DNA of 64,000 bases. Origin: Bacteroidales bacterium (GTDB lineage: Bacteria > Bacteroidota > Bacteroidia > Bacteroidales > WCHB1-69). The position numbers and the translations under genes are program-made. The notes below the pieces were generated by a model. It worked only from the letters and a program-made list of their open reading frames with translations, was not told where the DNA came from and made no database searches. Location: the NCBI GenBank assembly GCA_017443175.1, contig JAFSOZ010000003.1:186001-250000 (forward strand), in the 5' to 3' direction. Below, piece by piece: positions 40,315 to 48,656 of this stretch (position 1 is its first letter; every line of letters starts with the position of its first letter).

Positions 40315-40888
40315 CCACAAGCCCTTCGTCCAACATCTCCGAAAGCACTCGGCTGAGGGAGGGCCTTGTGGCACCCAACTGTTGGGCGACATCGGCAACG
40401 GAGGTGATGTTGACATTCTCCTCAAGATATTCGAGTACACGGTTTTTCAGTCCTTTCACAGCAAAAGAGCGCATCTTGCCGCTCAGGAAATGACCTTTCG
40501 CGGATAGTTCTTCCAAAAAGGCACGGAGCACAGACGGCTCTTGCTGCATGAAATCGAAGAAGGCTTCGCGGTTGATGTGCCACACGACGCAGCCGGTCAC
40601 GGCGGTAACTTCGACAGGAACAATATTGGGTGTGGCAAAGAGGAATGCAGGAGCCAGCAGCATCGGGGCATTCAGATGGTCCACGAGCAACTCGCGGCCC
40701 TCATCCCCCATCATCCTTGCCTCGGCCTGTCCTTCGACAAGCACCATCAGCGCACGGCAAGGGTCGCCAGCATTGAGCATACGTCTGCCCGCAGGATATT
40801 CCTGACGGCGACACGGGCTTTTGAGAAGGCGTTCCAAAGCATCGTCGCTGCATCCCGCAAAGAGCTTGATTCGTTTTAGTTCTTCCAT
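40220..40888 (-). CDS. hcpR: CRP/FNR-family regulator, HcpR-like
   Basis: A 222-residue protein with an N-terminal cyclic-nucleotide-type effector domain (about 5-120), a dimer helix (about 118-140) and an HTH (about 160-195, ITSVADVAQQLGATRPSLSRVLSEML). It is divergent from hcp, the arrangement of HcpR regulators that sense NO in Porphyromonas and relatives. Its last 27 residues (TVPSPDAARKAAG...) read antisense through the cupin gene and have no counterpart in the family. No FNR-type cysteine cluster is visible. Name by context and family, not proven. Confidence 0.75.
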   Translation of the reverse strand: MEELKRIKLFAGCSDDALERLLKSPCRRQEYPAGRRMLNAGDPCRALMVLVEGQAEARMMGDEGRELLVDHLNAPMLLAPAFLFATPNIVPVEVTAVTGCVVWHINREAFFDFMQQEPSVLRAFLEELSAKGHFLSGKMRSFAVKGLKNRVLEYLEENVNITSVADVAQQLGATRPSLSRVLSEMLDEGLVVKDERGYNTVPSPDAARKAAGPSARGRTCRE

Positions 40889-40901
40889 ATCATTTTTTTT
40901 G

Positions 40902-40909
40902 CAAAAATA
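40902..40909 (-). promoter_or_regulatory. -7 box for the CRP/FNR-family regulator
   Basis: Minus strand TATTTTTG, 13 bases upstream of the start at 40888. Confidence 0.5.
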
Positions 40910-40927
40910 TCAAAAAAAAGGCGTGCT

Positions 40928-40941
40928 GTAACAAATGTTAC
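40928..40941. promoter_or_regulatory. Palindromic operator GTAAC-N4-GTTAC (putative HcpR site)
   Basis: A perfect 5-bp inverted repeat with a 4-bp spacer (GTAACaaatGTTAC), of CRP/FNR operator type, between the divergent regulator and hcp genes. Its centre is about 41 bases upstream of the start of transcription predicted from the hcp -7 box, the position of a class II activator. Confidence 0.65.
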
Positions 40942-40963
40942 GCTTCACGTTGTGAGGCGGTTG

Positions 40964-40971
40964 TATTTTTG
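40964..40971 (+). promoter_or_regulatory. -7 box for hcp
   Basis: TATTTTTG about 37 bases before the ATG at 41008. No TTG lies at the normal -33 distance, consistent with dependence on an activator bound at 40928-40941. Confidence 0.6.
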
Positions 40972-41007
40972 TCCCAGAATTCAGTATTAACTTAAACCTT
41001 ATCTGTT

Positions 41008-42669
41008 ATGAACGAAAAAATGTTTTGTTTCCAGTGTCAGGAAACCGCCGGATGTGCCGGCTGCAAGATTTCAGGTGTGTGCGGAAAGACCCCGCAAGTG
41101 GCCCATGCACAGGATCTGCTGATTTATGTCCTTAAAGGATTGGGCGTTATCGCCAACCATCACCAACATGGCTGCGGACACGACTATTGCGATTTCCGCA
41201 AGAGCATCCACGCTTTTGTGAACGACGCGCTGTTCTGCACCATCACCAACGCTAACTTCGATGTGGAGAGCATCTACGCCCGCATCGACAAGGGCTTGGA
41301 ACTGCGCGATATGTTCAAAGACCGCGTGGTCAACAACAAAGGTATTGAGCTGCCGAAACTCGATGTGCTGGAATGGAACGTCATTCGCGAACAATACGAC
41401 GAAAAAGCCCAAACCGTGGGCGTCCTTGCCGAAAGCAACGAGGATATCCGCTCGCTGAAAGAACTCACCATGTACGGCCTCAAAGGTATGGCCGCCTACT
41501 TGGAACACGCCGCCCGTCTCGGTCAAGTGGGCAGCGACATCAACGAGTTTATCCTGCAAACCCTCGGACAGCTCGTCACCTGCAACGATGCCAACGAGCT
41601 CACCGCCCTTGCGCTGAAGACCGGCGAATGGGGCGTGAAGGCAATGGCCCTGCTCGACAAAGCCAACACCACCGCTTACGGCAATCCCGAAATCACCGAA
41701 GTGAACATTGGCGTGGGTAACCGTCCGGGTATTCTCATCAGTGGACACGATCTGAACGACATCGAGCTGCTGCTGGAACAGAGCAAGGACGCGGGCATCG
41801 ACATCTACACCCACAGCGAGATGCTGCCTGCTCATTATTATCCCAAACTGAAGCAATACAGCCACTTGAAGGGCAACTATGGCAACGCATGGTGGAAGCA
41901 GCGTGAGGAGTTTGAAGCCTTCAACGGCCCTATCCTCTTCACCACCAACTGCATTGTGCCGCCTACGGCCAACGCTACTTATAAAGACCGCGTTTTCACC
42001 ACCAACAGCACGGGATTCCCGGGTTGGAAGCATATCCCTGCCGATGCCAATGGCAAGAAGGACTTCAGCGAAATCATCGCCTTGGCCAAGACCTGCCAAG
42101 CACCAAAGGAGATTGAAACGGGCAAGATTGTGGGCGGTTTCGCTCACGAGCAGGTGTTTGCCCTCGCCGACAAGGTGGTGGAGGCCGTGAAGAGCGGTGC
42201 CATCCGCAAGTTCGTGGTGATGGCGGGCTGCGACGGTCGCATGAAGAGCCGCGAATACTACACCGAATTCGCCAAAGCGTTGCCCAAGGATTGCGTCATC
42301 CTCACGGCAGGCTGCGCCAAATACAAGTACAACAAACTCAACTTGGGCGACATCGGCGGTATTCCGCGCGTACTGGATGCAGGCCAGTGCAACGACAGCT
42401 ACTCATTGGCACTCATCGCATTGAAGCTGAAAGTGGTGTTCGGTTTGGACGATGTGAACCAGCTGCCCATCGAGTATAACATCGCGTGGTACGAGCAGAA
42501 GGCCGTCATCGTGCTGCTGGCTCTGCTGAGCCTCGGTGTGAAGAACATCCACCTCGGCCCGACCTTGCCCGCGTTCCTCTCGCCCAACGTGGCCAACGTG
42601 CTCGTTGAGGACTTCGGCATTGGCGGCATTAGCACGGTTGAGGAAGATATGAAGATGTTTGGAATCTAA
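41008..42669 (+). CDS. hcp: Hybrid-cluster protein (hydroxylamine/NO reductase), class I
   Basis: A 553-residue protein. The N-terminal [4Fe-4S] cysteines C7-x2-C10-x8-C19-x5-C25 have the class I (anaerobe) spacing. Hybrid-cluster ligand motifs are present, including [26 protein letters not shown] and [11 protein letters not shown]. Full length, so not the shortened class III. It reduces hydroxylamine in vitro and NO in vivo. It is probably switched on by the adjacent CRP/FNR-family regulator through the operator upstream. Confidence 0.95.
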   Translation: MNEKMFCFQCQETAGCAGCKISGVCGKTPQVAHAQDLLIYVLKGLGVIANHHQHGCGHDYCDFRKSIHAFVNDALFCTITNANFDVESIYARIDKGLELRDMFKDRVVNNKGIELPKLDVLEWNVIREQYDEKAQTVGVLAESNEDIRSLKELTMYGLKGMAAYLEHAARLGQVGSDINEFILQTLGQLVTCNDANELTALALKTGEWGVKAMALLDKANTTAYGNPEITEVNIGVGNRPGILISGHDLNDIELLLEQSKDAGIDIYTHSEMLPAHYYPKLKQYSHLKGNYGNAWWKQREEFEAFNGPILFTTNCIVPPTANATYKDRVFTTNSTGFPGWKHIPADANGKKDFSEIIALAKTCQAPKEIETGKIVGGFAHEQVFALADKVVEAVKSGAIRKFVVMAGCDGRMKSREYYTEFAKALPKDCVILTAGCAKYKYNKLNLGDIGGIPRVLDAGQCNDSYSLALIALKLKVVFGLDDVNQLPIEYNIAWYEQKAVIVLLALLSLGVKNIHLGPTLPAFLSPNVANVLVEDFGIGGISTVEEDMKMFGI

Positions 42670-42711
42670 GGTTTTTGTAACCTTTCCCGTCTTTGATCTG
42701 TAAACCTACGT

Positions 42712-42742
42712 CCAGCATCTCCGGTTTCACGGATGATGCTGG
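42712..42742 (+). terminator. Strong hairpin after hcp
   Basis: CCAGCATC-CCG pairs with CGG-GATGCTGG (one bulge), followed by a short T-run. It lies 43 bases after the stop. Confidence 0.6.
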
Positions 42743-42790
42743 CAAGGTTTTAATGAAATGCTATTCCTATAGAGAAAACAGTATAAATAT

Positions 42791-43315
42791 ATGAGAAAAG
42801 CAAGCAGACAAATGGATGCCGCCTTCGCATTGGAGGTGCTGGACAAGGCTCCATACGTGACAGTCAGTTTCACCCGTCCTGATGGGACACCCTATGGATT
42901 GCCCCTGTCGTTGGCGCGGACTGATGAAAGAACATTCTATTTCCATTGCGCCTTGGAGGGCGAAAAGCTTGACTGCATAGCACACTGTCCAACGGTCTTC
43001 CTCTCGGCTGTCACCAAATGTGCGCCTACCGTTGGTCCGAAGGACGGCAACTTCACGCTGCAGTACAAATCAGCCACTGCCGTTGGAAAGGCAAAGTTGG
43101 TGACCGACCGCGAAGAGAAAATCGAGGGTCTTCGAGTTATCTGCCAGCGGTTCCTCCCCAAACACATGGACGCTTTCGATGCTGCCATTGCACGCAGCTT
43201 CGAACGGACTGCTGTTGTGCGCATCACCCTCACGGAACCTCCCATCGGCAAGCGCAAGCAATACGACAAGGCAGGAGAGGAAATGACGAACGAGCGAGAG
43301 CAGAGCTGTAGATAA
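42791..43315 (+). CDS. NimA-like/pyridoxamine 5'-phosphate oxidase-family flavoprotein
   Basis: A 174-residue split-barrel flavin-binding protein. The pattern YVTVSFTRPDGTPYGLPLSLA, with a FYFHCALEGEKLDCI strand, is the family core shared with NimA nitroimidazole-resistance proteins. Its C-terminus (NEREQSCR) runs straight into the remnant of an acetyltransferase gene, suggesting the natural end was lost in a deletion. Function uncertain; close to hcp, so a redox role is plausible. Confidence 0.78.
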   Translation: MRKASRQMDAAFALEVLDKAPYVTVSFTRPDGTPYGLPLSLARTDERTFYFHCALEGEKLDCIAHCPTVFLSAVTKCAPTVGPKDGNFTLQYKSATAVGKAKLVTDREEKIEGLRVICQRFLPKHMDAFDAAIARSFERTAVVRITLTEPPIGKRKQYDKAGEEMTNEREQSCR

Positions 43316-43459
43316 AGTACCCCTCTTCATCGGCGACAACGTGACAATTGGAACGGACAGCGTGGTAACGAAAGACATCCCCCCTCGAACGTGGTGGCTT
43401 TGGGTAATCCGTGCAAAGTCTTCCATAAATTTATTGCAGCAAAACACAAAATTAATTAG
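43316..43459 (+). pseudogene. Remnant of a LacA/Maa-type hexapeptide acetyltransferase
   Basis: Only the last approximately 45 codons remain. PLFIGDNVTIGTDSVVTKDIPP in one frame continues, after a one-base shift in a run of C (about 43379-43384), as SNVVALGNPCKVFHK to a stop at 43459. This is the C-terminal part of a left-handed beta-helix sugar O-acetyltransferase. The rest of the gene is missing, replaced by the flavoprotein gene directly upstream. Confidence 0.78.
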
Positions 43460-43470
43460 AAATATTTGTT

Positions 43471-43478
43471 TATTTTTG
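43471..43478 (+). promoter_or_regulatory. -7 box for the T9SS cargo gene at 43548
   Basis: TATTTTTGCACTCG, 70 bases upstream of the start. Confidence 0.5.
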
Positions 43479-43547
43479 CACTCGTTATATACCACTGGAA
43501 TGATATAATAAAACAACATTATTGTTGTGAGCTAAAATAAAGTCAAA

Positions 43548-45122
43548 ATGAAAAAGATTTCCTTACTAATCATCGCTCTGGCGACTACGTTCGTGCTGCA
43601 AGCCCAATGGGCCGACGACCCCATCAACAACAACCATATCGCGAATTGCGCTTCGGATGATGGCGAAATTTATCTTTCGGCCGATCAGGAAACAGGTGAC
43701 ACATACGTGCAATGGGCCTCTTTTGGAAGTAACGGCTATGGCCCCGTCTTGCAGCGTCTCACTTCCGACGGTACTCCGCAATGGGGCGTTGACGGCATTC
43801 GTATTACAGGACATAATTTCTACTCCTATTCGGAAGGCATTGCCATGACCACTACTACTGACCATGCCGTGGTGAGCTGTTTTGCCACCGCCAACGACCA
43901 GTCTGTGGCCGTTAAAATCAATCCCGACGGCACTTACGCATGGGGAGAGCAAGGTGTCAGACTCTTCAACGACAATGCCTTTTCACGTGTCGAGCTGGTC
44001 GCCGGCTATGGCGGAGGCGTTTGGGCCTTGGGTTACGACTACCAGCGGCTTTACCTGCAGTACATTAACGCCGATGGAACGCTGAACCCCTGCATCACTG
44101 TTGACGGTGGTAGCCAGAATGTGAGATACGGAAAACTTACCCTTGGCGTCGAGAACACTGTTTTTCTCACATACGAGAAAGTCAATTCGGGCGTTGGATT
44201 GTATGCTGACAAAGAGATGTACGTCGTCGGATATTCCCCTAATGGCACACAAATAGCCCCTGCGGTGAAACTGATGTCAACACAAAGTTTTCAAGTCACC
44301 TATCTCCACTATGCGATACCCGACGGCATGGGTGGCGGCTATGCCTATATCTGGCACCCGGGCATCGGAAACGCTTTCAACACCTACGTTTTCCATTACA
44401 ACGGCGACGGCTCTTCCACGATTGCCGATCAGAACGGCATTCCCGTTCATTCTGCAGACCCGTCGAATTATTATGTTGAGGCCTACGGCACCGTTGATCC
44501 TGTAAGCCACGACCTCATCATCGGATATGAGCAAACTGATGCTGTATCGCAAAGCGAATCAAGAATTTATGTTAACCGCATCACCCCGACCGGCACAAGA
44601 GTCTGGGGCGAGGGTATTCTGGTTGCCGACAATATAGGTGTCAGCTATTCCAATATCTTGGTTGATGCTTTTGAAGACGGCAGCGGCTTTTCTGTGATTT
44701 ATAAGAAAAGCGGCAACAACAACCCCTATATTTCAACTATCGAGGCCGTAGGTATGGATATGAATGGCAACATCCTGTGGACCACAACATTAAGTTCCAC
44801 CCAATACGACCGCACTGTTTGCAGAAACACCACGGGCTTTAATCTCGGACAAAATGTCGTGGCTTGGATCAACAGCACTTCCGGCGGATTGTACGCCCAA
44901 AACCTTTTGCCCGATGGCACAATGGGAGCACCTGGTCCTGACGACACCGGAATTGAGGAATGGACTAATAATGATGCTATCGTAACTGTCCTACAGGTGT
45001 TCAATATATTAGGACAGCCTCTGAAGGTCAAAGACTTGAAAGAGCTAAACAAGGGCATCTACATTCTTCAAGGCCTGACCGAAGACGGACAATTAGTTAA
45101 TAGAAAAGTGATTGTCAGATAG
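43548..45122 (+). CDS. Secreted repeat protein with short T9SS-type C-terminus
   Basis: A 524-residue protein with signal peptide ending VLQAQ. The body has repeated blade-like units with a D-G-T-x2-W-G-x2-G core (SDGTPQWGVDGIRITG, PDGTYAWGEQGVRL, PTGTRVWGEGILVA), suggesting a beta-propeller. The last residues (VFNILGQPL ... GIYILQGLTEDGQLVNRKVIVR) form a compact type A sorting domain. A surface or secreted role is likely; ligand unknown. Confidence 0.8.
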   Translation: MKKISLLIIALATTFVLQAQWADDPINNNHIANCASDDGEIYLSADQETGDTYVQWASFGSNGYGPVLQRLTSDGTPQWGVDGIRITGHNFYSYSEGIAMTTTTDHAVVSCFATANDQSVAVKINPDGTYAWGEQGVRLFNDNAFSRVELVAGYGGGVWALGYDYQRLYLQYINADGTLNPCITVDGGSQNVRYGKLTLGVENTVFLTYEKVNSGVGLYADKEMYVVGYSPNGTQIAPAVKLMSTQSFQVTYLHYAIPDGMGGGYAYIWHPGIGNAFNTYVFHYNGDGSSTIADQNGIPVHSADPSNYYVEAYGTVDPVSHDLIIGYEQTDAVSQSESRIYVNRITPTGTRVWGEGILVADNIGVSYSNILVDAFEDGSGFSVIYKKSGNNNPYISTIEAVGMDMNGNILWTTTLSSTQYDRTVCRNTTGFNLGQNVVAWINSTSGGLYAQNLLPDGTMGAPGPDDTGIEEWTNNDAIVTVLQVFNILGQPLKVKDLKELNKGIYILQGLTEDGQLVNRKVIVR

Positions 45123-45157
45123 TTTCAAAACAAGCAGATTCTTTAGCTATTTTTTAC

Positions 45158-45165
45158 TACTTTTG
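45158..45165 (+). promoter_or_regulatory. -7 box for the PLP enzyme gene
   Basis: TACTTTTGCGAT, 39 bases before the ATG at 45205. Confidence 0.55.
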
Positions 45166-45204
45166 CGATTTCAAAATCCAACAATAATCTAATTCAAAAA
45201 TTAT

Positions 45205-46401
45205 ATGGAAAAATTCGATCCCGCAACCAATTTGGAAAGATTGGACAAGAAAGACGCCTACCGTGGCGTAAACCCTGCTATCTGCGATAGCGCAACCTTT
45301 ATGTTTGAACAGGCCAAGACGATGACCGACACCTTCCACGGCGAAACCGAGGGTTATTTCCTCTACTCCCGTCACTGGAACCCCAGCACCCTCTCGCTGG
45401 CACAGTCACTGGCCGCCATCGAAGGCACCGAGCTGGCATGGACCACCGGTTCCGGCATGGCCGCCATCACCGTAGCCCTGTTGCACGAAGTGAAGTCCGG
45501 TGACCACATCGTGTCCAGCATGACAACCTACGGCGGCACATTCGCTTTCTTGAACAACTATCTCAAGAAATTCAACGTGGATGTCACCTTCGTGAACATG
45601 CAGGACTTGGATGCCGTGAAGAAAGCCATTCGTCCGAACACCAAAGTGCTTTACACGGAGACGATGAACAACCCGTTGCTCCGTATCGCCAACCTTCCCG
45701 AGCTTTCCAAGATTGCCCACGCCGCTGGCGCAAAATTATTGGTTGACAATACCTTCACCCCGATGATTTTCTCACCCTACCGTCTCGGTGCCGATGTAGT
45801 GATTTACAGTATGACCAAATATGTAAACGGTATGAACGACTGTGTGGCCGGCGCCATCTGCGGTTCTGCTGATTACATCAACTCCCTCATCGATGTGAAC
45901 GACGGTACGGCCATGTTGCTCGGTCCGGTATTGGACACTTTCCGTTCCACCAGCATCCAGAAGAACCTTCACACACTGCACATCCGTATGAAGAAACACA
46001 GCGAAAATGCCATGTATCTTGCCAAGAGATTCAAAGAGACGGGTATCAAATACAACTATCCGGGTCTTCCCGAGCATCCTGACCACGAGCTCTTCAAATC
46101 CATGATGAACGACGGTTACGGCTTCGGCGGCATGATTTCCATTGACATGGGCACGGCCGAGAGAGCCAGCGCCATCATGGAGAAGATGCAGGAGCTGGGC
46201 GTGGGTTACCTCGCCGTCAGTTTGGGCTATTTCAAGACGTTGTTCAGCAACTCCGGCAAATCCACCTCTTCCGAGGTTCCCGAGGACATCCAAAAGGAGA
46301 TGGGCATGAGCGAAGGCCTTATCCGTTTCTCCATGGGCTTGGACAACGATCCGGAAGCCACCTTCCAGCTGATCAAACAAGCCATCGACGCCACGAAATA
46401 A
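45205..46401 (+). CDS. Cys/Met-metabolism PLP enzyme (methionine gamma-lyase or trans-sulfuration type)
   Basis: A 398-residue fold-type I PLP enzyme. The Schiff-base lysine is K205 in SMTKYVNG, preceded by the ETMNNPLLRIANL segment. The motif is that of the cystathionine gamma-synthase/methionine gamma-lyase family. Family members differ in reaction (elimination of methanethiol, or gamma-replacement with a sulfur nucleophile) and this cannot be decided by eye. The gene is followed by a strong terminator. Confidence 0.85.
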   Translation: MEKFDPATNLERLDKKDAYRGVNPAICDSATFMFEQAKTMTDTFHGETEGYFLYSRHWNPSTLSLAQSLAAIEGTELAWTTGSGMAAITVALLHEVKSGDHIVSSMTTYGGTFAFLNNYLKKFNVDVTFVNMQDLDAVKKAIRPNTKVLYTETMNNPLLRIANLPELSKIAHAAGAKLLVDNTFTPMIFSPYRLGADVVIYSMTKYVNGMNDCVAGAICGSADYINSLIDVNDGTAMLLGPVLDTFRSTSIQKNLHTLHIRMKKHSENAMYLAKRFKETGIKYNYPGLPEHPDHELFKSMMNDGYGFGGMISIDMGTAERASAIMEKMQELGVGYLAVSLGYFKTLFSNSGKSTSSEVPEDIQKEMGMSEGLIRFSMGLDNDPEATFQLIKQAIDATK

Positions 46402-46424
46402 GCAGTTTAATCTCAATAAAAAAA

Positions 46425-46455
46425 GCAGGGCTCACAAATGTGGGCCCTGTTTTTA
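46425..46455. terminator. Bidirectional terminator between the PLP enzyme and YfcC-type transporter
   Basis: AGCAGGGCTCACA and TGTGGGCCCTGT form a hairpin with an A-run on the left and T-run on the right, serving both convergent genes. Confidence 0.85.
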
Positions 46456-46468
46456 TTTATTGAAGCTC

Positions 46469-48073
46469 CTAAAACCCTGCAAACGGCATGAACAGCGGCG
46501 GAAGCAGGAGGACAAATCCAAGGATGATGAGGGCGAGCAGGAATTTCCAGATGAACTTGAACCACTTGGCATAGGGAATCCGGGCCACGCCCAGCACGCC
46601 GATCAGCACGCCGGAGGTGGGGGTGATCATATTGGTAAAGCCGTCGCCGAACTGGAAGGCCAACACAGTCAACTGGCGGGAGACGCCCATCAAATCCGAC
46701 CATTCGGCCATCATGGGAATGGTGAGCGCGGCCTTGGCGGAGCCCGACGGGATGATCAAGTTGAGCAGGTTTTGCACCACATACATCACTCCCGCGGTGC
46801 CCACGCGCCCCGCATCGCCGAAGCCCTGCGAGACGGCATACAGGATGGTGTCAATAATCTTGCCTTCTTCCAAAATGATAATGATGCCGCCGGCCAAACC
46901 GACCACCAACGCGGCCACCATGATGTCTTTACAGCCTTCCAAAAAGAGACGCACGATGCGGTCCAGCTTCAGGTTGAAGGCAAAACCCGCCGCGATGCCC
47001 ATGGCAAAGAACAGCCCGGCAATCTCCATCACGTACCAACCATAACCCAGCACTCCAATCACCAACACCACAATGGTAAGGAGCAGCAAGGTAAGGATGA
47101 AATGGTGCACTGACTTGCGGGCGGCGAAGAATCCGAGCAGGATATAGCACCCTGCCACAATAGGAAACACCACCATTCTATGACTGCCTAAACCCACTGT
47201 GATATCCGTCTTGGGAATGGCAATCGCGCAAAACAACAGCACCGCCGCAATGATGCCATACACCACCCATGTGGCGACTGTGGATTTGGCCAGCGACTGC
47301 TCCGTGCTCACCTCTTCGCGCTTGTCGCGCCAATACTGGTCCAACTCATACATAATGGACTTTTGCGGATTTTTTCTAACCCAACTGGCATAGATCAGCG
47401 TGAACACGATAGCCACGATGGTCAGCAGAATCCAGCAGAACAGGCGGTAGCCGATGCCGGAGAAGGTGGGCAGTCCAGAAAGTCCCTGTGCAATGCCGAT
47501 AGTGAAGGGGTTGAGCATCGCGCCCGCAAAACCCACGTGCGCGGCCACATAACACATCAGCACGCCTACAATTGAATCGTAGCCCATGGAGATGGCCAAG
47601 GGCACGAAAATGACAATGAAGGCGATGGTCTCCTCGCTCATGCCGAACACCGAACCGAACAAGCTGAACATGATCATAATGGCGACAATGAGCAGATTGT
47701 TCACCCCAACCACTTGGAAAAACCTGTGTTTCTGCATCTTCTGTGTTCTATCTAAAAAGAGGTAGATGCCCTTGTTGATGGCGTTGGTCTCGTTCATGAT
47801 CCAGAACGCGCCGCCAATCATCAGGATGAACACGATGATATTTGCAGTGCGCTCGAAGCCCTTGAAAAAGGCGGTGAAGACCTGCCAGGTTTGGGGCTGG
47901 TTCTGCACATGATGGTAGGAATCGCCGACCACCACATTGCGTGCGTGACCGTCCACCATGACAGTCTGCCGCTCAAACTCTCCGCCCGGGACAATCCAGG
48001 TGAGGACGGCACAAACCACAATGATGGCAAAAACGATAGTGAAGGTGTGAGGAATCTTGAAGTTGGTACGCAT
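46469..48073 (-). CDS. YfcC/DcuC-family carboxylate transporter
   Basis: A 534-residue membrane protein from Met at 48073 (MRTNFKIPHTFTIVFA). About 12-13 hydrophobic helices. The N-terminal IPHTFTIVF and GGEFER signature and the C-terminal TPTSGVLIGVLGVARIPYAKWFK are those of YfcC (C4-dicarboxylate/short-chain fatty acid permease). Substrate uncertain. It lies downstream of the LolA-like gene, but a hairpin separates them, so it is probably not part of that unit. Confidence 0.85.
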   Translation of the reverse strand: MRTNFKIPHTFTIVFAIIVVCAVLTWIVPGGEFERQTVMVDGHARNVVVGDSYHHVQNQPQTWQVFTAFFKGFERTANIIVFILMIGGAFWIMNETNAINKGIYLFLDRTQKMQKHRFFQVVGVNNLLIVAIMIMFSLFGSVFGMSEETIAFIVIFVPLAISMGYDSIVGVLMCYVAAHVGFAGAMLNPFTIGIAQGLSGLPTFSGIGYRLFCWILLTIVAIVFTLIYASWVRKNPQKSIMYELDQYWRDKREEVSTEQSLAKSTVATWVVYGIIAAVLLFCAIAIPKTDITVGLGSHRMVVFPIVAGCYILLGFFAARKSVHHFILTLLLLTIVVLVIGVLGYGWYVMEIAGLFFAMGIAAGFAFNLKLDRIVRLFLEGCKDIMVAALVVGLAGGIIIILEEGKIIDTILYAVSQGFGDAGRVGTAGVMYVVQNLLNLIIPSGSAKAALTIPMMAEWSDLMGVSRQLTVLAFQFGDGFTNMITPTSGVLIGVLGVARIPYAKWFKFIWKFLLALIILGFVLLLPPLFMPFAGF

Positions 48074-48096
48074 CTTTGACAAATTTAAGGTGCAAA

Positions 48097-48116
48097 GCAA
48101 AAAAGCCAACAGGCTA
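48097..48116 (-). terminator. Terminator after the LolA-like gene
   Basis: AGCC-tgtt-GGCT followed by six T on the minus strand, overlapping the end of the LolA-like gene. Confidence 0.55.
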
Positions 48117-48644
48117 TTTCTTGACGATATTGGAAATCTTATAGGTCGTCACGGTGCCGTTGAACTCCTCAAACACCAATTCTACCGGAATATTATCGGA
48201 TTTACGGTAAGTGATGACGATTTTGGAGTAGCCGCGCGGAGCCGCCTTCTTCGCACGCAACGTCACCACTTTGTTGGCTCCTTTTTCGACAACGGAGCTC
48301 TCAGCGTTATTGTCGGTGGCCGCTTGTTTCCAATTGGCGTTGACACAGTTCATCAGGGTATTGCGATAGGTGCGCATGGAGGCGTTTTTTTCAGTATCTA
48401 CCACCGACTTTTTGCCGCGGAGATTCGAACTCATGGTCTTGCCGTCAATGATGAAATAATCTCCGGCCGGCTTGGTGTATCGAAGTTCCATCTTGTCGGC
48501 AGAAAAAAGCTTGAGATTGCCCTCCGCCTCAACGGTTTTGCCGGAGGCTTTGATGAATTTGGATTCGGTGAAACGGGCCTCCACCTTCTGGGCGGATGCG
48601 GCAAACGCCAACATGACAATGACAACAGTCAGAATTTTCTTCAT
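48114..48644 (-). CDS. LolA-like periplasmic lipid carrier
   Basis: A 176-residue protein with signal peptide MKKILTVVIVMLAFAASAQ. The rest is a curved beta-sheet typical of LolA/LolB fold proteins (KVEARFTESKFIKASGK, GNLKLFSADKMELRYTKPAGDYFIIDGK, DIPVELVFEEFNG). In Bacteroidota such proteins often accompany an MMPL exporter, as here (12 bases upstream). Probably shuttles a lipid across the periplasm toward the outer membrane. A role in lipoprotein sorting cannot be excluded. Confidence 0.8.
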   Translation of the reverse strand: MKKILTVVIVMLAFAASAQKVEARFTESKFIKASGKTVEAEGNLKLFSADKMELRYTKPAGDYFIIDGKTMSSNLRGKKSVVDTEKNASMRTYRNTLMNCVNANWKQAATDNNAESSVVEKGANKVVTLRAKKAAPRGYSKIVITYRKSDNIPVELVFEEFNGTVTTYKISNIVKK

Positions 48645-48656
48645 ATTTCAATATTA

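Noticed and set aside
41071..42147. 358-codon open frame antisense to hcp
   Set aside because: Hcp is unmistakable on the plus strand.
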